NCBI GenBank assembly: GCA_016936215.1
Contig: JAFGPL010000204.1
Location: forward strand, 1 to 44,459
Origin: Bacteroidales bacterium
GTDB taxonomy: Bacteria > Bacteroidota > Bacteroidia > Bacteroidales > UBA10428
Length of the DNA: 44,459 bases
Direction of reading: 5' to 3'
This document shows positions 8,556 through 16,864 of this stretch, piece by piece (the first letter of the stretch is position 1; each line of letters starts with the position of its first letter). The notes under the pieces are model-generated. The model was not told the DNA's origin and ran no database searches. It worked only from the letters and a program-made list of their open reading frames with translations. Position numbers and translations under genes: made by a program.

Positions 8556-9898
8556 TCATTCAGCGTGAATATTTAACCAGGGTAAGAAAAAAGTCGTTTC
8601 TTATCATGACCATTTTGGGACCCTTGTTGTTCGCTGCATTTCTTATATTGCCGGCCTGGCTTACCCAGGTTGAAGATGCTGATGAAAAAATAATTGCTGT
8701 GGTTGAGTATGATGAAATGAACCAGCCTGTTGCCGATTCCTCAACATTCTTTTTTGATGCACTTGTTGAAAAAAACAATCTGAAATTTGAATATGTGCCT
8801 TCGTCGCTTGAAGCATTAAAGAGCGCCCTTACTGTTTCAAAGTACGACGGGATACTTTACATACCTTATAATATTATCAATTCTGAAATTGCAGAGCTAT
8901 ACACCAAAAAACAACCCGGTATCGGGCTTGAGTTACACATTAAGCAAAACCTTGAAAATTACCTTAGAAACCTTAAACTCAGAAAGAAAGAAATACCGGT
9001 AGATGTACTGAATTCAGTCCAGACCACCCTTACCCTGAAAACTATTAAACTCGCGAAGGATGGTACTTATCAGGAACAGAACCTGCAGGAAATAAAACGC
9101 TGGGTAGGTTACATCAGCGGTTTTCTTATTTACTTTTTTATTTTCTTTTTTGGTTCCCAGGTAATGCGGGGCGTGATAGAAGAAAAATCAAACCGCATTA
9201 TTGAGGTGATTGTTTCATCGGTCAAACCATTTCAGCTTATGATGGGCAAAATCATTGGGATAGGGCTTATCGGGCTCACACAGTTTTTTATCTGGTCCCT
9301 GCTCACCTTTACCCTTGTTACGGTGGCCCAGCAGGCTTTGGGACTGAATAAAAAAATACAGCAGGCATCAGAGATCACCCCCGAGAGTATTTTCGATGCC
9401 AAACCGGTACAAGGACAGATAACCCCTGATAAAACTGCTGAAATACAAGGCTATCTCGACAAAATAGAAGAGATTGACTTCCTGGCAATCATCGCAGCAT
9501 TTCTATTTTATTTTATCGGGGGCTACATTCTTTACGGTTCTCTTTTTGCCGCCATCGGTGCAGCCGTTGACAGCGAAACAGATACACAGCAGTTTATGCT
9601 GCCTGTTACCATACCGCTTGCCTTAAGCCTAATAATGATGGTAAATGCCTTCACCAATCCTGATGGAAAACTTGCCGTAATATTTTCAATCATCCCGTTA
9701 ACCTCGCCGGTAGTTATGATGGGGCGCATCGGTTTTGAAATTCCGGGTATCCAGGTAATTGTATCAATGGCACTCCTTTTCTTAACATTCTTAGGTTCTA
9801 CCTGGATGGCAGGTAAAATTTACAGGACAGGTATCCTCATGTACGGGAAAAAACCAACCTATAAAGAACTGTGGAAATGGATAAGATATAAAAATTAA
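8537..9898 (+). CDS. ABC-2 type exporter permease, NatB-like
   Basis: Membrane partner of the preceding ATPase. It has the ABC-2 permease plan. A first transmembrane helix follows REYLTRVRKKSFLIMT. A large extracytoplasmic domain (about 45-190) comes next. Then there are five or six helices from about residue 190 on, including the conserved stretch FFGSQVMRGVIEEKSNRIIEVIVSS, which couples to the ATPase. A second loop with charged residues (about 270-315) interrupts the helices. Length is 453 aa. The start codon lies inside the ATPase gene (19-bp overlap). Substrate unknown; the gene neighbourhood suggests an envelope or ion stress role, which is inference. Confidence 0.92.
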   Translation: MGKIALIIQREYLTRVRKKSFLIMTILGPLLFAAFLILPAWLTQVEDADEKIIAVVEYDEMNQPVADSSTFFFDALVEKNNLKFEYVPSSLEALKSALTVSKYDGILYIPYNIINSEIAELYTKKQPGIGLELHIKQNLENYLRNLKLRKKEIPVDVLNSVQTTLTLKTIKLAKDGTYQEQNLQEIKRWVGYISGFLIYFFIFFFGSQVMRGVIEEKSNRIIEVIVSSVKPFQLMMGKIIGIGLIGLTQFFIWSLLTFTLVTVAQQALGLNKKIQQASEITPESIFDAKPVQGQITPDKTAEIQGYLDKIEEIDFLAIIAAFLFYFIGGYILYGSLFAAIGAAVDSETDTQQFMLPVTIPLALSLIMMVNAFTNPDGKLAVIFSIIPLTSPVVMMGRIGFEIPGIQVIVSMALLFLTFLGSTWMAGKIYRTGILMYGKKPTYKELWKWIRYKN

Positions 9899-9942
9899 TC
9901 CTATTTTTGTCATTAATAAGGCATTATAAAACTAAACCACAA

Positions 9943-10875
9943 ATGAAGATTGCCGTTATTGACCTGGGGACCAATACTTTCAACCTGTTAATTGCTGAAA
10001 ATGACGGGGCAGGATCATTTAAAATTCTGCAAAGCAGTAAAATAGCCGTCAAACTCGCGAAGGGCAGTTTGGAAAAAAAAGAACTTAAAACCGACGCCAT
10101 CACCCGTGGTTTAAATGCCATAGAAAAGTTTAACCAGGCAATTAAAGTTTCGGAAGTGAATTCGGTATATGCATGTGCAACAGCAGCCATCCGAAATTCA
10201 AAAAACGGCAGTCATTTTGTTAAATCGGTAAAAGAACGGTTTAACATAGATGTTTCGGTAATAGAGGGTGACCGTGAAGCCGAACTGATTTTTAAAGGGG
10301 TAAGACAGACTCTTGATCCTGATGACCGGAAATATATTATTATAGATATTGGAGGCGGAAGTATTGAGTTTGTAATAGCCAACAGGCAGCAAATTTTCTG
10401 GAAGAAAAGCTACCCGATCGGAATGGCTTATTTGCTTGAAAAATTCAAACCTTCCGATCCGTTATCCATTGAAGAGATCGAAATTATCACCAATTTTTTT
10501 GAAGAAAAGCTTGCGGAAGTATTTGACGAGGTTAAAAAACATGAAATTGATACGCTTGTCGGGGCTTCGGGTGCATTCGAATCTTTCTCCGCCATGATAA
10601 AAAATGAAGAAAAATTTGAATCGGAAGTAGCCCTGCAACCCGGATCATATCCAATTGACCTGATGGACTTCGATGATCTTTCCTGGAAACTGGTAAGCTC
10701 GACTCTGAAAGAGCGAAAGAAAATGAAGGGTCTTGAGGCCATGCGTATTGAATTTATTGTATTGGCCGCCCTGTTTGTAAAATTCTTTCTCGACAAGACA
10801 AAAATAAAAACCTTTATCCAGTCGAATTTCTCATTAAAAGAAGGATTGATGTCTGAACTCATTCAGACTGCCTGA
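9943..10875 (+). CDS. Ppx/GppA family phosphatase (short form)
   Basis: Enzyme of the exopolyphosphatase / guanosine pentaphosphatase family, which hydrolyses polyphosphate or pppGpp and so feeds into stringent and phosphate stress responses. The ASKHA-fold phosphate loops are present: AVIDLGTNTFNLLIAE at the N terminus and YIIIDIGGGSIEFVIAN around residue 127. At 310 aa it has only the two actin-like domains and lacks the C-terminal helical part of E. coli Ppx (about 510 aa). I start at the ATG at 9943; a TTG at 9907 would add 12 residues. It is 44 bp after the permease and probably the last gene of the operon. Confidence 0.92.
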   Translation: MKIAVIDLGTNTFNLLIAENDGAGSFKILQSSKIAVKLAKGSLEKKELKTDAITRGLNAIEKFNQAIKVSEVNSVYACATAAIRNSKNGSHFVKSVKERFNIDVSVIEGDREAELIFKGVRQTLDPDDRKYIIIDIGGGSIEFVIANRQQIFWKKSYPIGMAYLLEKFKPSDPLSIEEIEIITNFFEEKLAEVFDEVKKHEIDTLVGASGAFESFSAMIKNEEKFESEVALQPGSYPIDLMDFDDLSWKLVSSTLKERKKMKGLEAMRIEFIVLAALFVKFFLDKTKIKTFIQSNFSLKEGLMSELIQTA

Positions 10876-10913
10876 AAAACTTCTAATTCTTCACCAGGCA
10901 AAGGTTTCAGAAA

Positions 10914-11339
10914 TTAATTATTGGATTTTGCCATGTATTTGATCGCGAGCAGTTCCGACCTCCGGTCGAGCAGACGGTTAATCTCGTCATCCCTGATTTC
11001 GGGCGATGCCAGAAGTTCATCAATCCTCAGTAAATCCATATTGATGTGGTTCTTCGGCATCTCTTCTTCTACAATCCCTGCTTTTAATTCATTTATCATT
11101 TGGGTAACAAGGGTATGTATAGGTTCCCCAAACTTGTCAAGCAGTTTCTCGGAAACATCTCTTCCAAGCCTGTCATGCTTTGCAAGAATTATTTCAAGTG
11201 TGTTAAAAACTGAATGATTTGCACTGTTCTGATAATAATCACCACATTTTTCCTTTATTTTTTTTAGTAGTTCAATCAGCAAGTCGAGGTCTTTTACAAA
11301 AAGCTTCTTATTTTCTCTCATCTCCAACAGTTTTGTCAC
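10914..11339 (-). CDS. Hypothetical helical protein (about 141 aa)
   Basis: I do not recognise the family. The protein has no signal peptide or membrane helix and is rich in Leu, Glu and Lys in heptad-like patterns (KDLDLLIELLKKIKEK, RIDELLASPEIRDDEINRLLDRRSELL), so it is a cytoplasmic alpha-helical protein. Two starts are possible: GTG at 11339 or ATG at 11321 (MRENKKLF); the ATG is at least as likely. It converges with the Ppx/GppA gene, 38 bp away, with no terminator between them that I can see. Confidence 0.7.
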   Translation of the reverse strand: MTKLLEMRENKKLFVKDLDLLIELLKKIKEKCGDYYQNSANHSVFNTLEIILAKHDRLGRDVSEKLLDKFGEPIHTLVTQMINELKAGIVEEEMPKNHINMDLLRIDELLASPEIRDDEINRLLDRRSELLAIKYMAKSNN

Positions 11340-11470
11340 TAAATATTAAGGTTCCGGCTTATCAATTGATTTCGACCACAATATAGTTTTTTTTATGGAG
11401 AATAAAAAATTAATCAATACTTTTAGTCCAATGTTGTATAATTAAGAGAATGATCTTACTATTCTTATTC

Positions 11471-11600
11471 GCTTTGTGAAACCTTAGTGCCTCCGCCTGC
11501 CAGGTCCGCCTGCCAGAGCAAAGCGGGGGACAGGTTAGAGACTTTATGGCTATGGTTTTTTATGCCCCCAAGACACGAAGTCTCAAAGTTTCTCAAAGCT
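11471..11600. repeat. REP-like inverted and tandem repeat in a gene-free region
   Basis: The 331 bp between 11340 and 11670 hold no convincing gene but do hold structured repeats. TCCGCCTGCCAG occurs twice in tandem (11492-11503 and 11505-11516, period 13). It is flanked by an imperfect long inverted repeat: the reverse complement of 11471-11485 (AAGGTTTCACAAAGC) matches AAAGTTTCTCAAAGC at 11585-11599 at 13 of 15 positions. The core is GC-rich (GCGGGGGACAGG) in AT-rich surroundings. It resembles interspersed non-coding elements of the 'cacgaag...caaagtttc' type met in environmental bacterial genomes; mobility is not shown. Confidence 0.55.
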
Positions 11601-11670
11601 TAATTAAACGACATTGACTTTTAGTCTTGCGTAGTATTGGAATAAACCGGGAAACCTGCATTAAAAAAGA

Positions 11671-11886
11671 ATGAAAAATCTTACATTTCAACTCACAGAC
11701 GATTACATAGAACTTATCAAACTTTTAAAGGCAATGGGAATAGCCGAAAACGGGGCGCATGCCAAACAACTTGTCGAAAACGGGGAGGTTAAAGTAAACA
11801 ATGTGCCTGAATTCCGAAAGCGGTGCAAAATAAGACAGGGTGATTCGGTAATCCTTAAAGATATAAAAATTGATATTACCCGATAA
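11671..11886 (+). CDS. S4-domain RNA-binding protein, YbcJ-like
   Basis: Small cytoplasmic protein of 71 aa that is almost entirely an S4 RNA-binding fold: a leading beta strand (KNLTFQLTD), the helix YIELIKLLKAMGIAENGAHAKQLVENG, then the signature GEVKVNNVPEFRKRCKIRQGDSVIL. Size and pattern match the YbcJ/YaaA-like S4 proteins, thought to bind structured RNA. It converges with the histidine kinase gene, leaving only 9 bp between the two stop codons, with no terminator visible. Confidence 0.9.
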   Translation: MKNLTFQLTDDYIELIKLLKAMGIAENGAHAKQLVENGEVKVNNVPEFRKRCKIRQGDSVILKDIKIDITR

Positions 11887-11895
11887 AGGATTTGC

Positions 11896-13260
11896 TTAGA
11901 AAGACAAAGTGAAAACAGTTTCCTTATCGGGCACAGAATGTGCTGTGATTGAACCATTGTGAAGCCTGATAATTTGTTTTGAGAGGCTTAGGCCAATGCC
12001 CGACCCCGAAGGTTTGGTAGTGAAAAAGGGTATGAAAATTTTATCGAGCACATCACTTAAGATACCCGGGCCGTTATCAATCACCTGTATGGTAGGGCGG
12101 CCACGTTTGTTCAGAAAACCCAGAAGCTGAATGACCCCGTTTTCCCTTTTTTGCAATGCAAAAATCGAATTTTTTATAAGGTTGATCAGAACCTGCTCCA
12201 CCAGTTGTTCATCGGCAGTAATGCGTATAATCTCAGGTTCGGTTTTTACAACCAGTTGAAGGTTATTATGGGCAATTTCTTCATCCAGCAGTTTTTGAAT
12301 GTTTACAAAAATATCGGCCAGGTTGCAAACCTTAAAATTAGGTTTGGGTATCCTGGTAAGGTTGCGGTATGTATTGACAAAATGCAGCAGACCAATGCTC
12401 CGTTTGTTAATGGTCTGTAAAGCTTCCTGTATTTCATCAAGATCGGCTTTGTCAAGACTTCTCTTTTCCCCGTTTCCCGGGAGGTTGTGCTGCATGATGA
12501 TGTTATTCAAAGTTGACGATAGCGAGGCTATCGGGGTAATCGAGTTCATAATTTCATGGGTAAGCACCCTTATCAGTTTCTGCCATGCCTCGGTTTCCTG
12601 CTCTTCAAGCACATTCTGAATATTCTTGATGGTAGTAAGCACTATTTCTTTGTCTTTAATTTTAATGGTTGTGGCATAGATTGCCAGTTGCAGGATATCC
12701 TCCTCATCGGCCACCCTTACCAGTTTGTTTTCGCCGGGTTTAATGTTAAAAAGGATATTCACCAGTTCGGGGCTGACCGCTTCAAGCCCGCTGATATTTT
12801 TTAGGTTGGTAACCTGGAAAAGCTTCTTCGCGGCTTTGTTTATCAACTCCACATTTCCATCGTTTCTGTATGCAATAAGGCTTACATCAATATTCTGAAC
12901 AATAGTCTGCAGGTAATGAAAATGCTCCTCTTTTTCTGACCTTACCTTTTGAAAATCTTTGATAACCTCATTGAATGCCTTATTCAGATCGTCGAACGAA
13001 CTGCCCATACCTTCGATCTGAAACGACCGGGTAAACTCGGAAAATCTTATAGATTCGAGAAAACTGGTAAGTTCCCGGTTGGTTTTATCAACAAACCTGA
13101 TCAGTGAAGAGATTTGAAAAATAACTGCCAGGGCAACAATAACAGGAGCGATAAAAACCCTGTTTTCAGCGAGATATACAAGGTAAATGAATAACCCGAT
13201 CGAAACAGACAAAACAAGGATCCTTACGATCAGGTTGAACCTGAAATTTTTAAAGCCCAT
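11896..13260 (-). CDS. Sensor histidine kinase, NtrY/NtrB-like
   Basis: Membrane-bound kinase (454 aa) that phosphorylates the adjacent NtrC-type regulator. Two transmembrane helices (about 9-30 and 36-55) are joined by only a few residues, so there is no periplasmic sensor domain. Then come a HAMP-like linker and a PAS-like region (about 115-215). The phosphoacceptor H235 sits in VLTHEIMNSITP, followed by a HATPase domain with the N box (NLIKNSIFAL), G1 (IQVIDNGPGIL) and G2 (FFTTKPSGSGIGLSLSKQI). It starts inside the regulator gene (11-bp overlap), which indicates translational coupling. The signal is probably sensed within the membrane or cytoplasm (inference). Confidence 0.95.
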   Translation of the reverse strand: MGFKNFRFNLIVRILVLSVSIGLFIYLVYLAENRVFIAPVIVALAVIFQISSLIRFVDKTNRELTSFLESIRFSEFTRSFQIEGMGSSFDDLNKAFNEVIKDFQKVRSEKEEHFHYLQTIVQNIDVSLIAYRNDGNVELINKAAKKLFQVTNLKNISGLEAVSPELVNILFNIKPGENKLVRVADEEDILQLAIYATTIKIKDKEIVLTTIKNIQNVLEEQETEAWQKLIRVLTHEIMNSITPIASLSSTLNNIIMQHNLPGNGEKRSLDKADLDEIQEALQTINKRSIGLLHFVNTYRNLTRIPKPNFKVCNLADIFVNIQKLLDEEIAHNNLQLVVKTEPEIIRITADEQLVEQVLINLIKNSIFALQKRENGVIQLLGFLNKRGRPTIQVIDNGPGILSDVLDKIFIPFFTTKPSGSGIGLSLSKQIIRLHNGSITAHSVPDKETVFTLSF

Positions 13261-14626
13261 ACTTTTCCATTCTTCGGTAAAGTGAAGTTCTTGTAAGCCC
13301 CAGTTCCTGGGCTGCCTGTGTAATGTTCCCCTGGTTCTGCTTCAGCACCTTAACTATGATGCTTTTCTCAATTTCATCCAGGTTATAGGTCTCAAACTCA
13401 AGGTCTGTACCTTTTTTTCGCGGAGGCGACAGGATAAAATCATCAGGCTCGATAAAACCTGTCTCGCACATAATCAAAGCCCGTTCGATTGCATGCTGCA
13501 GTTCCCTGACATTACCCGGCCATGAATAATGCATAAGTTTTTTAAGTGCTGATGGACTAATGCCTTTTACAGATTTTTTATATTTCTTAAGATAAATTTT
13601 TAAAAAATGATTAGCCAGCAGAGGTATATCATCTGCCCTGTCGCGCAATGGAGGCAGGTGAATTTCAACTGTATTGATACGGTACAAAAGGTCTTGCCTG
13701 AAAAGGTTTTTATCCACAAGATCGTAAAGGTCGTTGTTAGTGGCACATATCAACCTTACATCAATATTTACAGGTTTGTTTGCCCCTACCCTTGTAATTT
13801 CACGGCGCTCGATGGCCGTTAGAAGTTTTGTCTGCAGAGGAAGGGAGAGATTGCCTATTTCATCGAGAAACAGTGTACCTTTCGAGGCAATTTCAAACCG
13901 CCCGGGCCTTTCTTTTTTCGCATCGGTAAAGGCTCCTTTTTCGTGGCCGAACAACTCACTTTCAAAAAGTGTTTCGGTAATTGACCCAAGGTCAACACTT
14001 ATAAAAACTTCATCGTTACGCAACGAGTTTCTGTGCAATGCCCTGGCTACCAGTTCTTTTCCTGTGCCGTTTTCTCCAAGTATTAGCACGTTGGCATCTG
14101 TTTTGGCCACTTTTTTAATGGTTGTGAAAACCTGCTTCATGGCATCAGACTCACCGATGAAATCCTGGAAAGGTTGGTCTAACAATGCACTCATCTCTTT
14201 CTGCCTGCTTCTCAGGTTGTCGGTTTCAAGCCGCGACCTCCTGAGTTTTATTGATGCAGAAACTGTGGCCAGCAGTTTTTCATTCTGCCAGGGTTTCAAC
14301 ACAAAATCGGTAGCGCCCATTTTCATTGCAGTTACAGCCTTTTCTGCATCACCGTAAGCAGTAATAAAAACCACCACGGCATTGGGGTCAATCGCAAGAA
14401 TTCTCTCAAGCCAGTCGAAACCCTCCTGCCCGCTGATGGCATCTTTGCTGAAATTCATGTCCAACAGAATTACGTCGAAATTTTCGTTTTTCAGGAATTC
14501 CGGTATCCGGTCCGGAGTATTAAGCGTGGTTATCAATTCGGTATAAGGCTTTAAAAGAAGCTTCAGTGCGAAGAGGATATCTTCATTGTCGTCAACTATT
14601 AATATTTTACCGCTTTTCTCTATCAT
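13250..14626 (-). CDS. NtrC-family sigma-54-dependent response regulator
   Basis: Activator of sigma-54 RNA polymerase (458 aa). The receiver domain has phosphoacceptor D56 in VILLDMNFS and Lys in FVLKPW at about 111. The AAA+ domain has Walker A GENGTGKE (184-191), the sigma-54 contact loop GAFTDA at 231-236 (a variant of GAFTGA), Walker B TLFLDEIG (251-258) and the sensor region LRDRADDIPLL. The C-terminal Fis-type helix-turn-helix is GNITQAAQELGLTRTSLYRRMEK. It is co-transcribed with the overlapping kinase and divergent from the efflux operon, whose promoter has a sigma-54 element; that operon is the likely target. Confidence 0.97.
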   Translation of the reverse strand: MIEKSGKILIVDDNEDILFALKLLLKPYTELITTLNTPDRIPEFLKNENFDVILLDMNFSKDAISGQEGFDWLERILAIDPNAVVVFITAYGDAEKAVTAMKMGATDFVLKPWQNEKLLATVSASIKLRRSRLETDNLRSRQKEMSALLDQPFQDFIGESDAMKQVFTTIKKVAKTDANVLILGENGTGKELVARALHRNSLRNDEVFISVDLGSITETLFESELFGHEKGAFTDAKKERPGRFEIASKGTLFLDEIGNLSLPLQTKLLTAIERREITRVGANKPVNIDVRLICATNNDLYDLVDKNLFRQDLLYRINTVEIHLPPLRDRADDIPLLANHFLKIYLKKYKKSVKGISPSALKKLMHYSWPGNVRELQHAIERALIMCETGFIEPDDFILSPPRKKGTDLEFETYNLDEIEKSIIVKVLKQNQGNITQAAQELGLTRTSLYRRMEKYGL

Positions 14627-14654
14627 TTTATTAAAGTGTTATGCAGACAGAAAA

Positions 14655-14662
14655 CAAAAGTA
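14655..14662 (-). promoter_or_regulatory. -7 element of the response regulator/kinase operon
   Basis: On the minus strand TACTTTTG fits TAnnTTTG and lies 29-36 bp upstream of the regulator's ATG. The -33 part is weak. The element overlaps the first GTACGA half-site of the neighbouring operator cluster, so the regulator may repress its own promoter when bound (inference). Confidence 0.5.
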
Positions 14663-14715
14663 CGATTTATTTTGAATATGTACGATTTCGTACTATTTAT
14701 GTAACATATTCGTAC
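14660..14715. promoter_or_regulatory. Candidate upstream activating sites for the NtrC-type regulator
   Basis: Three GTACGA-type elements lie in 56 bp. They are a half-site GTACGATTT at 14660, a perfect palindrome GTACGA-TT-TCGTAC at 14680-14693, and a partial site GTAACATATTCGTAC at 14701-14715. Taken as palindromes their centres are about 20 and 21 bp apart, two helical turns, so bound dimers would line up on one face of DNA. The central site is about 110 bp upstream of the -12 element, a usual distance for enhancer sites. That the adjacent regulator binds here is inference. Confidence 0.6.
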
Positions 14716-14781
14716 AAAATCATTTATATTAAAAAATTATATTGGTTTAATAGTTGCTGAAATACAATAACTTATTATTTT

Positions 14782-14797
14782 TGGCATAATTAATGCT
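14782..14797 (+). promoter_or_regulatory. Sigma-54 (-24/-12) promoter of the efflux operon
   Basis: TGGCATAATTAATGCT matches TGGCAC-N5-TTGCW with GG and GC separated by exactly 10 bp. The two mismatches are both outside those invariant dinucleotides. Transcription would start near 14808, about 20-30 nt before the first gene. The adjacent divergent gene encodes a sigma-54 activator, which strongly supports the call. Confidence 0.78.
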
Positions 14798-14828
14798 AAA
14801 AAATCAACAAAAATTATGATACCTGAAA

Positions 14829-16094
14829 ATGGAGGGAATGGACAGGATAATCGAAAAAAAAGGTATTGACAAAAAATATTTCTGGATTGGAGGTATTTCA
14901 CTGGCTTTTTTACTGGCATTTGTAAAAATAATTTTCGGCGACAGCAGTTCAAAACTCAATGTTGATACGGCGAAAATAACGATCAGGGAAGTTGTTTTCG
15001 ACAAGTACCAGGACTATATTTCGGTTAACGGCAGGGTGGAACCGATAAAGACCATTTTTCTCGATGCCATAGAAGGGGGAAGGGTGGAAGAAATAATCAT
15101 TGAAGAAGGCACCATGGTCAAAAAAGGTGATGTTATTTTAAAACTCAGCAATACCAATCTACTGCTTGAAATTTCAAACAATGAGGCCACGGTGGCAAGG
15201 GCGATCAATGATCTGAAAGCAGCCAAAATTAACCTTGACAACCAGAGGATAAACAACGAAACCCGGATACTTGACCTTAATTATCAGTTGCTTAAGCTTA
15301 AGAGGACATACGAATACAATAAAGTACTTACCAGGGACAACCTTATCTCGAAAGAAGAGTTTGATTATTCGAGGGAACAGTACGAACTTACGCTGAAACA
15401 ACTCGAACTGCAAAAACAAAAGCATATTGATGACTCGGTTTATATGTACACGCGTATCAGGGCCGATGAAGAATCAATAAGACGAATGCAGAAAAATCTG
15501 GAACTGGTACGCGGCAAGTCAGAAAACCTTCAGATTAAAGCGCCTGTTGATGGAGAACTTGCGTTGCTTAACCCCGAGATTGGTGAAGTAATTAACTACG
15601 GTTCGCGCATTGGCACCATTAATATTCTGGATTCATACAAAATGAGGGTTGAAATAGACGAGCACTACATAGCCCGGATAGGAAGAGGACTGAAAGGTGA
15701 ATTTGAATTCGCGGGAAACATTTACACACTTGCTATTAAGAAGATATACCCCGAAGTAAGAAATGGCACTTTTGGTGTTGATATGGAGTTTACAAGTCTT
15801 GTTCCGGAGCAGTTGAGGATTGGTCAGACAGCCCGTATACGCCTTGAACTGGGCGCTTCTGAAGATGCATTATTGCTGCCCAAAGGCGGCTTTTACCAGA
15901 GTACCGGCGGACAATGGGTATACGTGGTAATTGAAGATGGCAGTCTTGCCGTGAAACGGAGTATTAAAATCGGAAGACAAAACCCAAGGTACTACGAAAT
16001 TCTTGACGGGTTGCAGCAGGGGGAGAAAGTAATTGTTTCAAATTATGATAATTTTGGAAATATGGACAAGCTGATTTTAAAAGAAAAAAAATAA
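14829..16094 (+). CDS. Efflux membrane fusion protein (HlyD/MacA-like)
   Basis: Periplasmic adaptor that links an inner-membrane ABC exporter to a TolC channel. An uncleaved N-terminal membrane anchor lies at about 20-38 (FWIGGISLAFLLAFVKIIFG). The first half-lipoyl motif is GRVEPIKTIFLDAIEGGRV with IIEEGTMVKKGDVILKL. A long alpha-helical hairpin (about 110-235) follows, then the second half-lipoyl LQIKAPVDGELA, a beta barrel, and a membrane-proximal domain. Length is 421 aa. The start is ATG 14829; ATG 14838, preceded by GGAGGG, is an alternative. It is the first gene behind the sigma-54 promoter, 19 bp before the ATPase gene. Confidence 0.92.
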   Translation: MEGMDRIIEKKGIDKKYFWIGGISLAFLLAFVKIIFGDSSSKLNVDTAKITIREVVFDKYQDYISVNGRVEPIKTIFLDAIEGGRVEEIIIEEGTMVKKGDVILKLSNTNLLLEISNNEATVARAINDLKAAKINLDNQRINNETRILDLNYQLLKLKRTYEYNKVLTRDNLISKEEFDYSREQYELTLKQLELQKQKHIDDSVYMYTRIRADEESIRRMQKNLELVRGKSENLQIKAPVDGELALLNPEIGEVINYGSRIGTINILDSYKMRVEIDEHYIARIGRGLKGEFEFAGNIYTLAIKKIYPEVRNGTFGVDMEFTSLVPEQLRIGQTARIRLELGASEDALLLPKGGFYQSTGGQWVYVVIEDGSLAVKRSIKIGRQNPRYYEILDGLQQGEKVIVSNYDNFGNMDKLILKEKK

Positions 16095-16113
16095 CTATTA
16101 TATTTCAATAATA

Positions 16114-16797
16114 ATGATTAAAACCATTGAACTTTCAAAAGTTTTCAGGACCGATGAAGTAGAAACCACGGCATTGAACAAAGTGGATATTTCGGTTGAA
16201 ACAGGTGAATTTGTTGCCATCATGGGGCCATCGGGCTGTGGTAAATCAACGCTTCTTAATATTATTGGATTGCTTGACAATCCTACATCGGGCAGGTACT
16301 TTTTCCTGAGAGAAGAGGTTTCGGGCTACAAAGAACGCCAGCGTACAAACCTGCGAAAAGGAAATATCGGTTTTGTTTTTCAGAGTTTCAATTTAATTGA
16401 TGAACTCACAGTATATGAAAATATAGAACTGCCCCTGCTCTACCTTAAAGTTTCATCCTCCGACCGTAAAAAAAAGGTGACAGAGGCCATGGAGCGGATG
16501 AAGATTTCCCACCGGAGAAAACATTTCCCGCAGCAACTGTCTGGAGGGCAACAGCAACGCGTGGCCATTGCAAGGGCAGTGGTGGCAAGGCCGAAGTTAA
16601 TACTGGCCGACGAACCAACTGGTAACCTCGATTCGGCAAATGGCGAAGAAGTAATGAACCTGCTTACCGAACTAAATAACGAGGGTACCACCATCGTGAT
16701 GGTGACCCATTCACCGACTGATGCAGAAAAAGCCCACCGGATCATTCACCTGTTCGACGGGCATGTGGTCACAGAAAACATTAAAAAAATGTTATAA
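16114..16797 (+). CDS. ABC transporter ATPase, LolD/MacB-type
   Basis: ATPase of the MacB/LolD/FtsE group, which drives mechanotransmission-type exporters. Walker A is GPSGCGKST at 38-46, the Q loop lies in FVFQSFNLIDELTV (83-100), the signature LSGGQQQR at 142-149, and Walker B LILADEPTGNLDS at 162-174. Length of 227 aa is that of a stand-alone subunit; MacB itself would carry fused membrane helices, absent here. It needs an FtsX/MacB-like permease, but none is encoded in this operon. The OMF gene follows after 67 bp. Confidence 0.95.
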   Translation: MIKTIELSKVFRTDEVETTALNKVDISVETGEFVAIMGPSGCGKSTLLNIIGLLDNPTSGRYFFLREEVSGYKERQRTNLRKGNIGFVFQSFNLIDELTVYENIELPLLYLKVSSSDRKKKVTEAMERMKISHRRKHFPQQLSGGQQQRVAIARAVVARPKLILADEPTGNLDSANGEEVMNLLTELNNEGTTIVMVTHSPTDAEKAHRIIHLFDGHVVTENIKKML

Positions 16798-16864
16798 ATA
16801 TATTGTAAAACGCAGTAAATTAAAACAATCCAACATACATAAACAGAAATTAAGTAAAATCATC

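Noticed and set aside
12517-12533. Inverted repeat CGATAGC-gag-GCTATCG
   Set aside because: It lies inside the kinase gene and encodes the conserved residues just after the phosphoacceptor His (ITPIASLSS). Coding constraint explains it, and no T-run follows it.
13734-14357. 207-residue plus-strand open frame opposite the NtrC-type regulator
   Set aside because: It is the antisense of the conserved AAA+ domain, Ser/Phe-rich as such shadows usually are.
16721-16864. N-terminal extension of the first TolC gene
   Set aside because: It overlaps the ATPase gene and would bury the clear signal peptide that starts at 16865.
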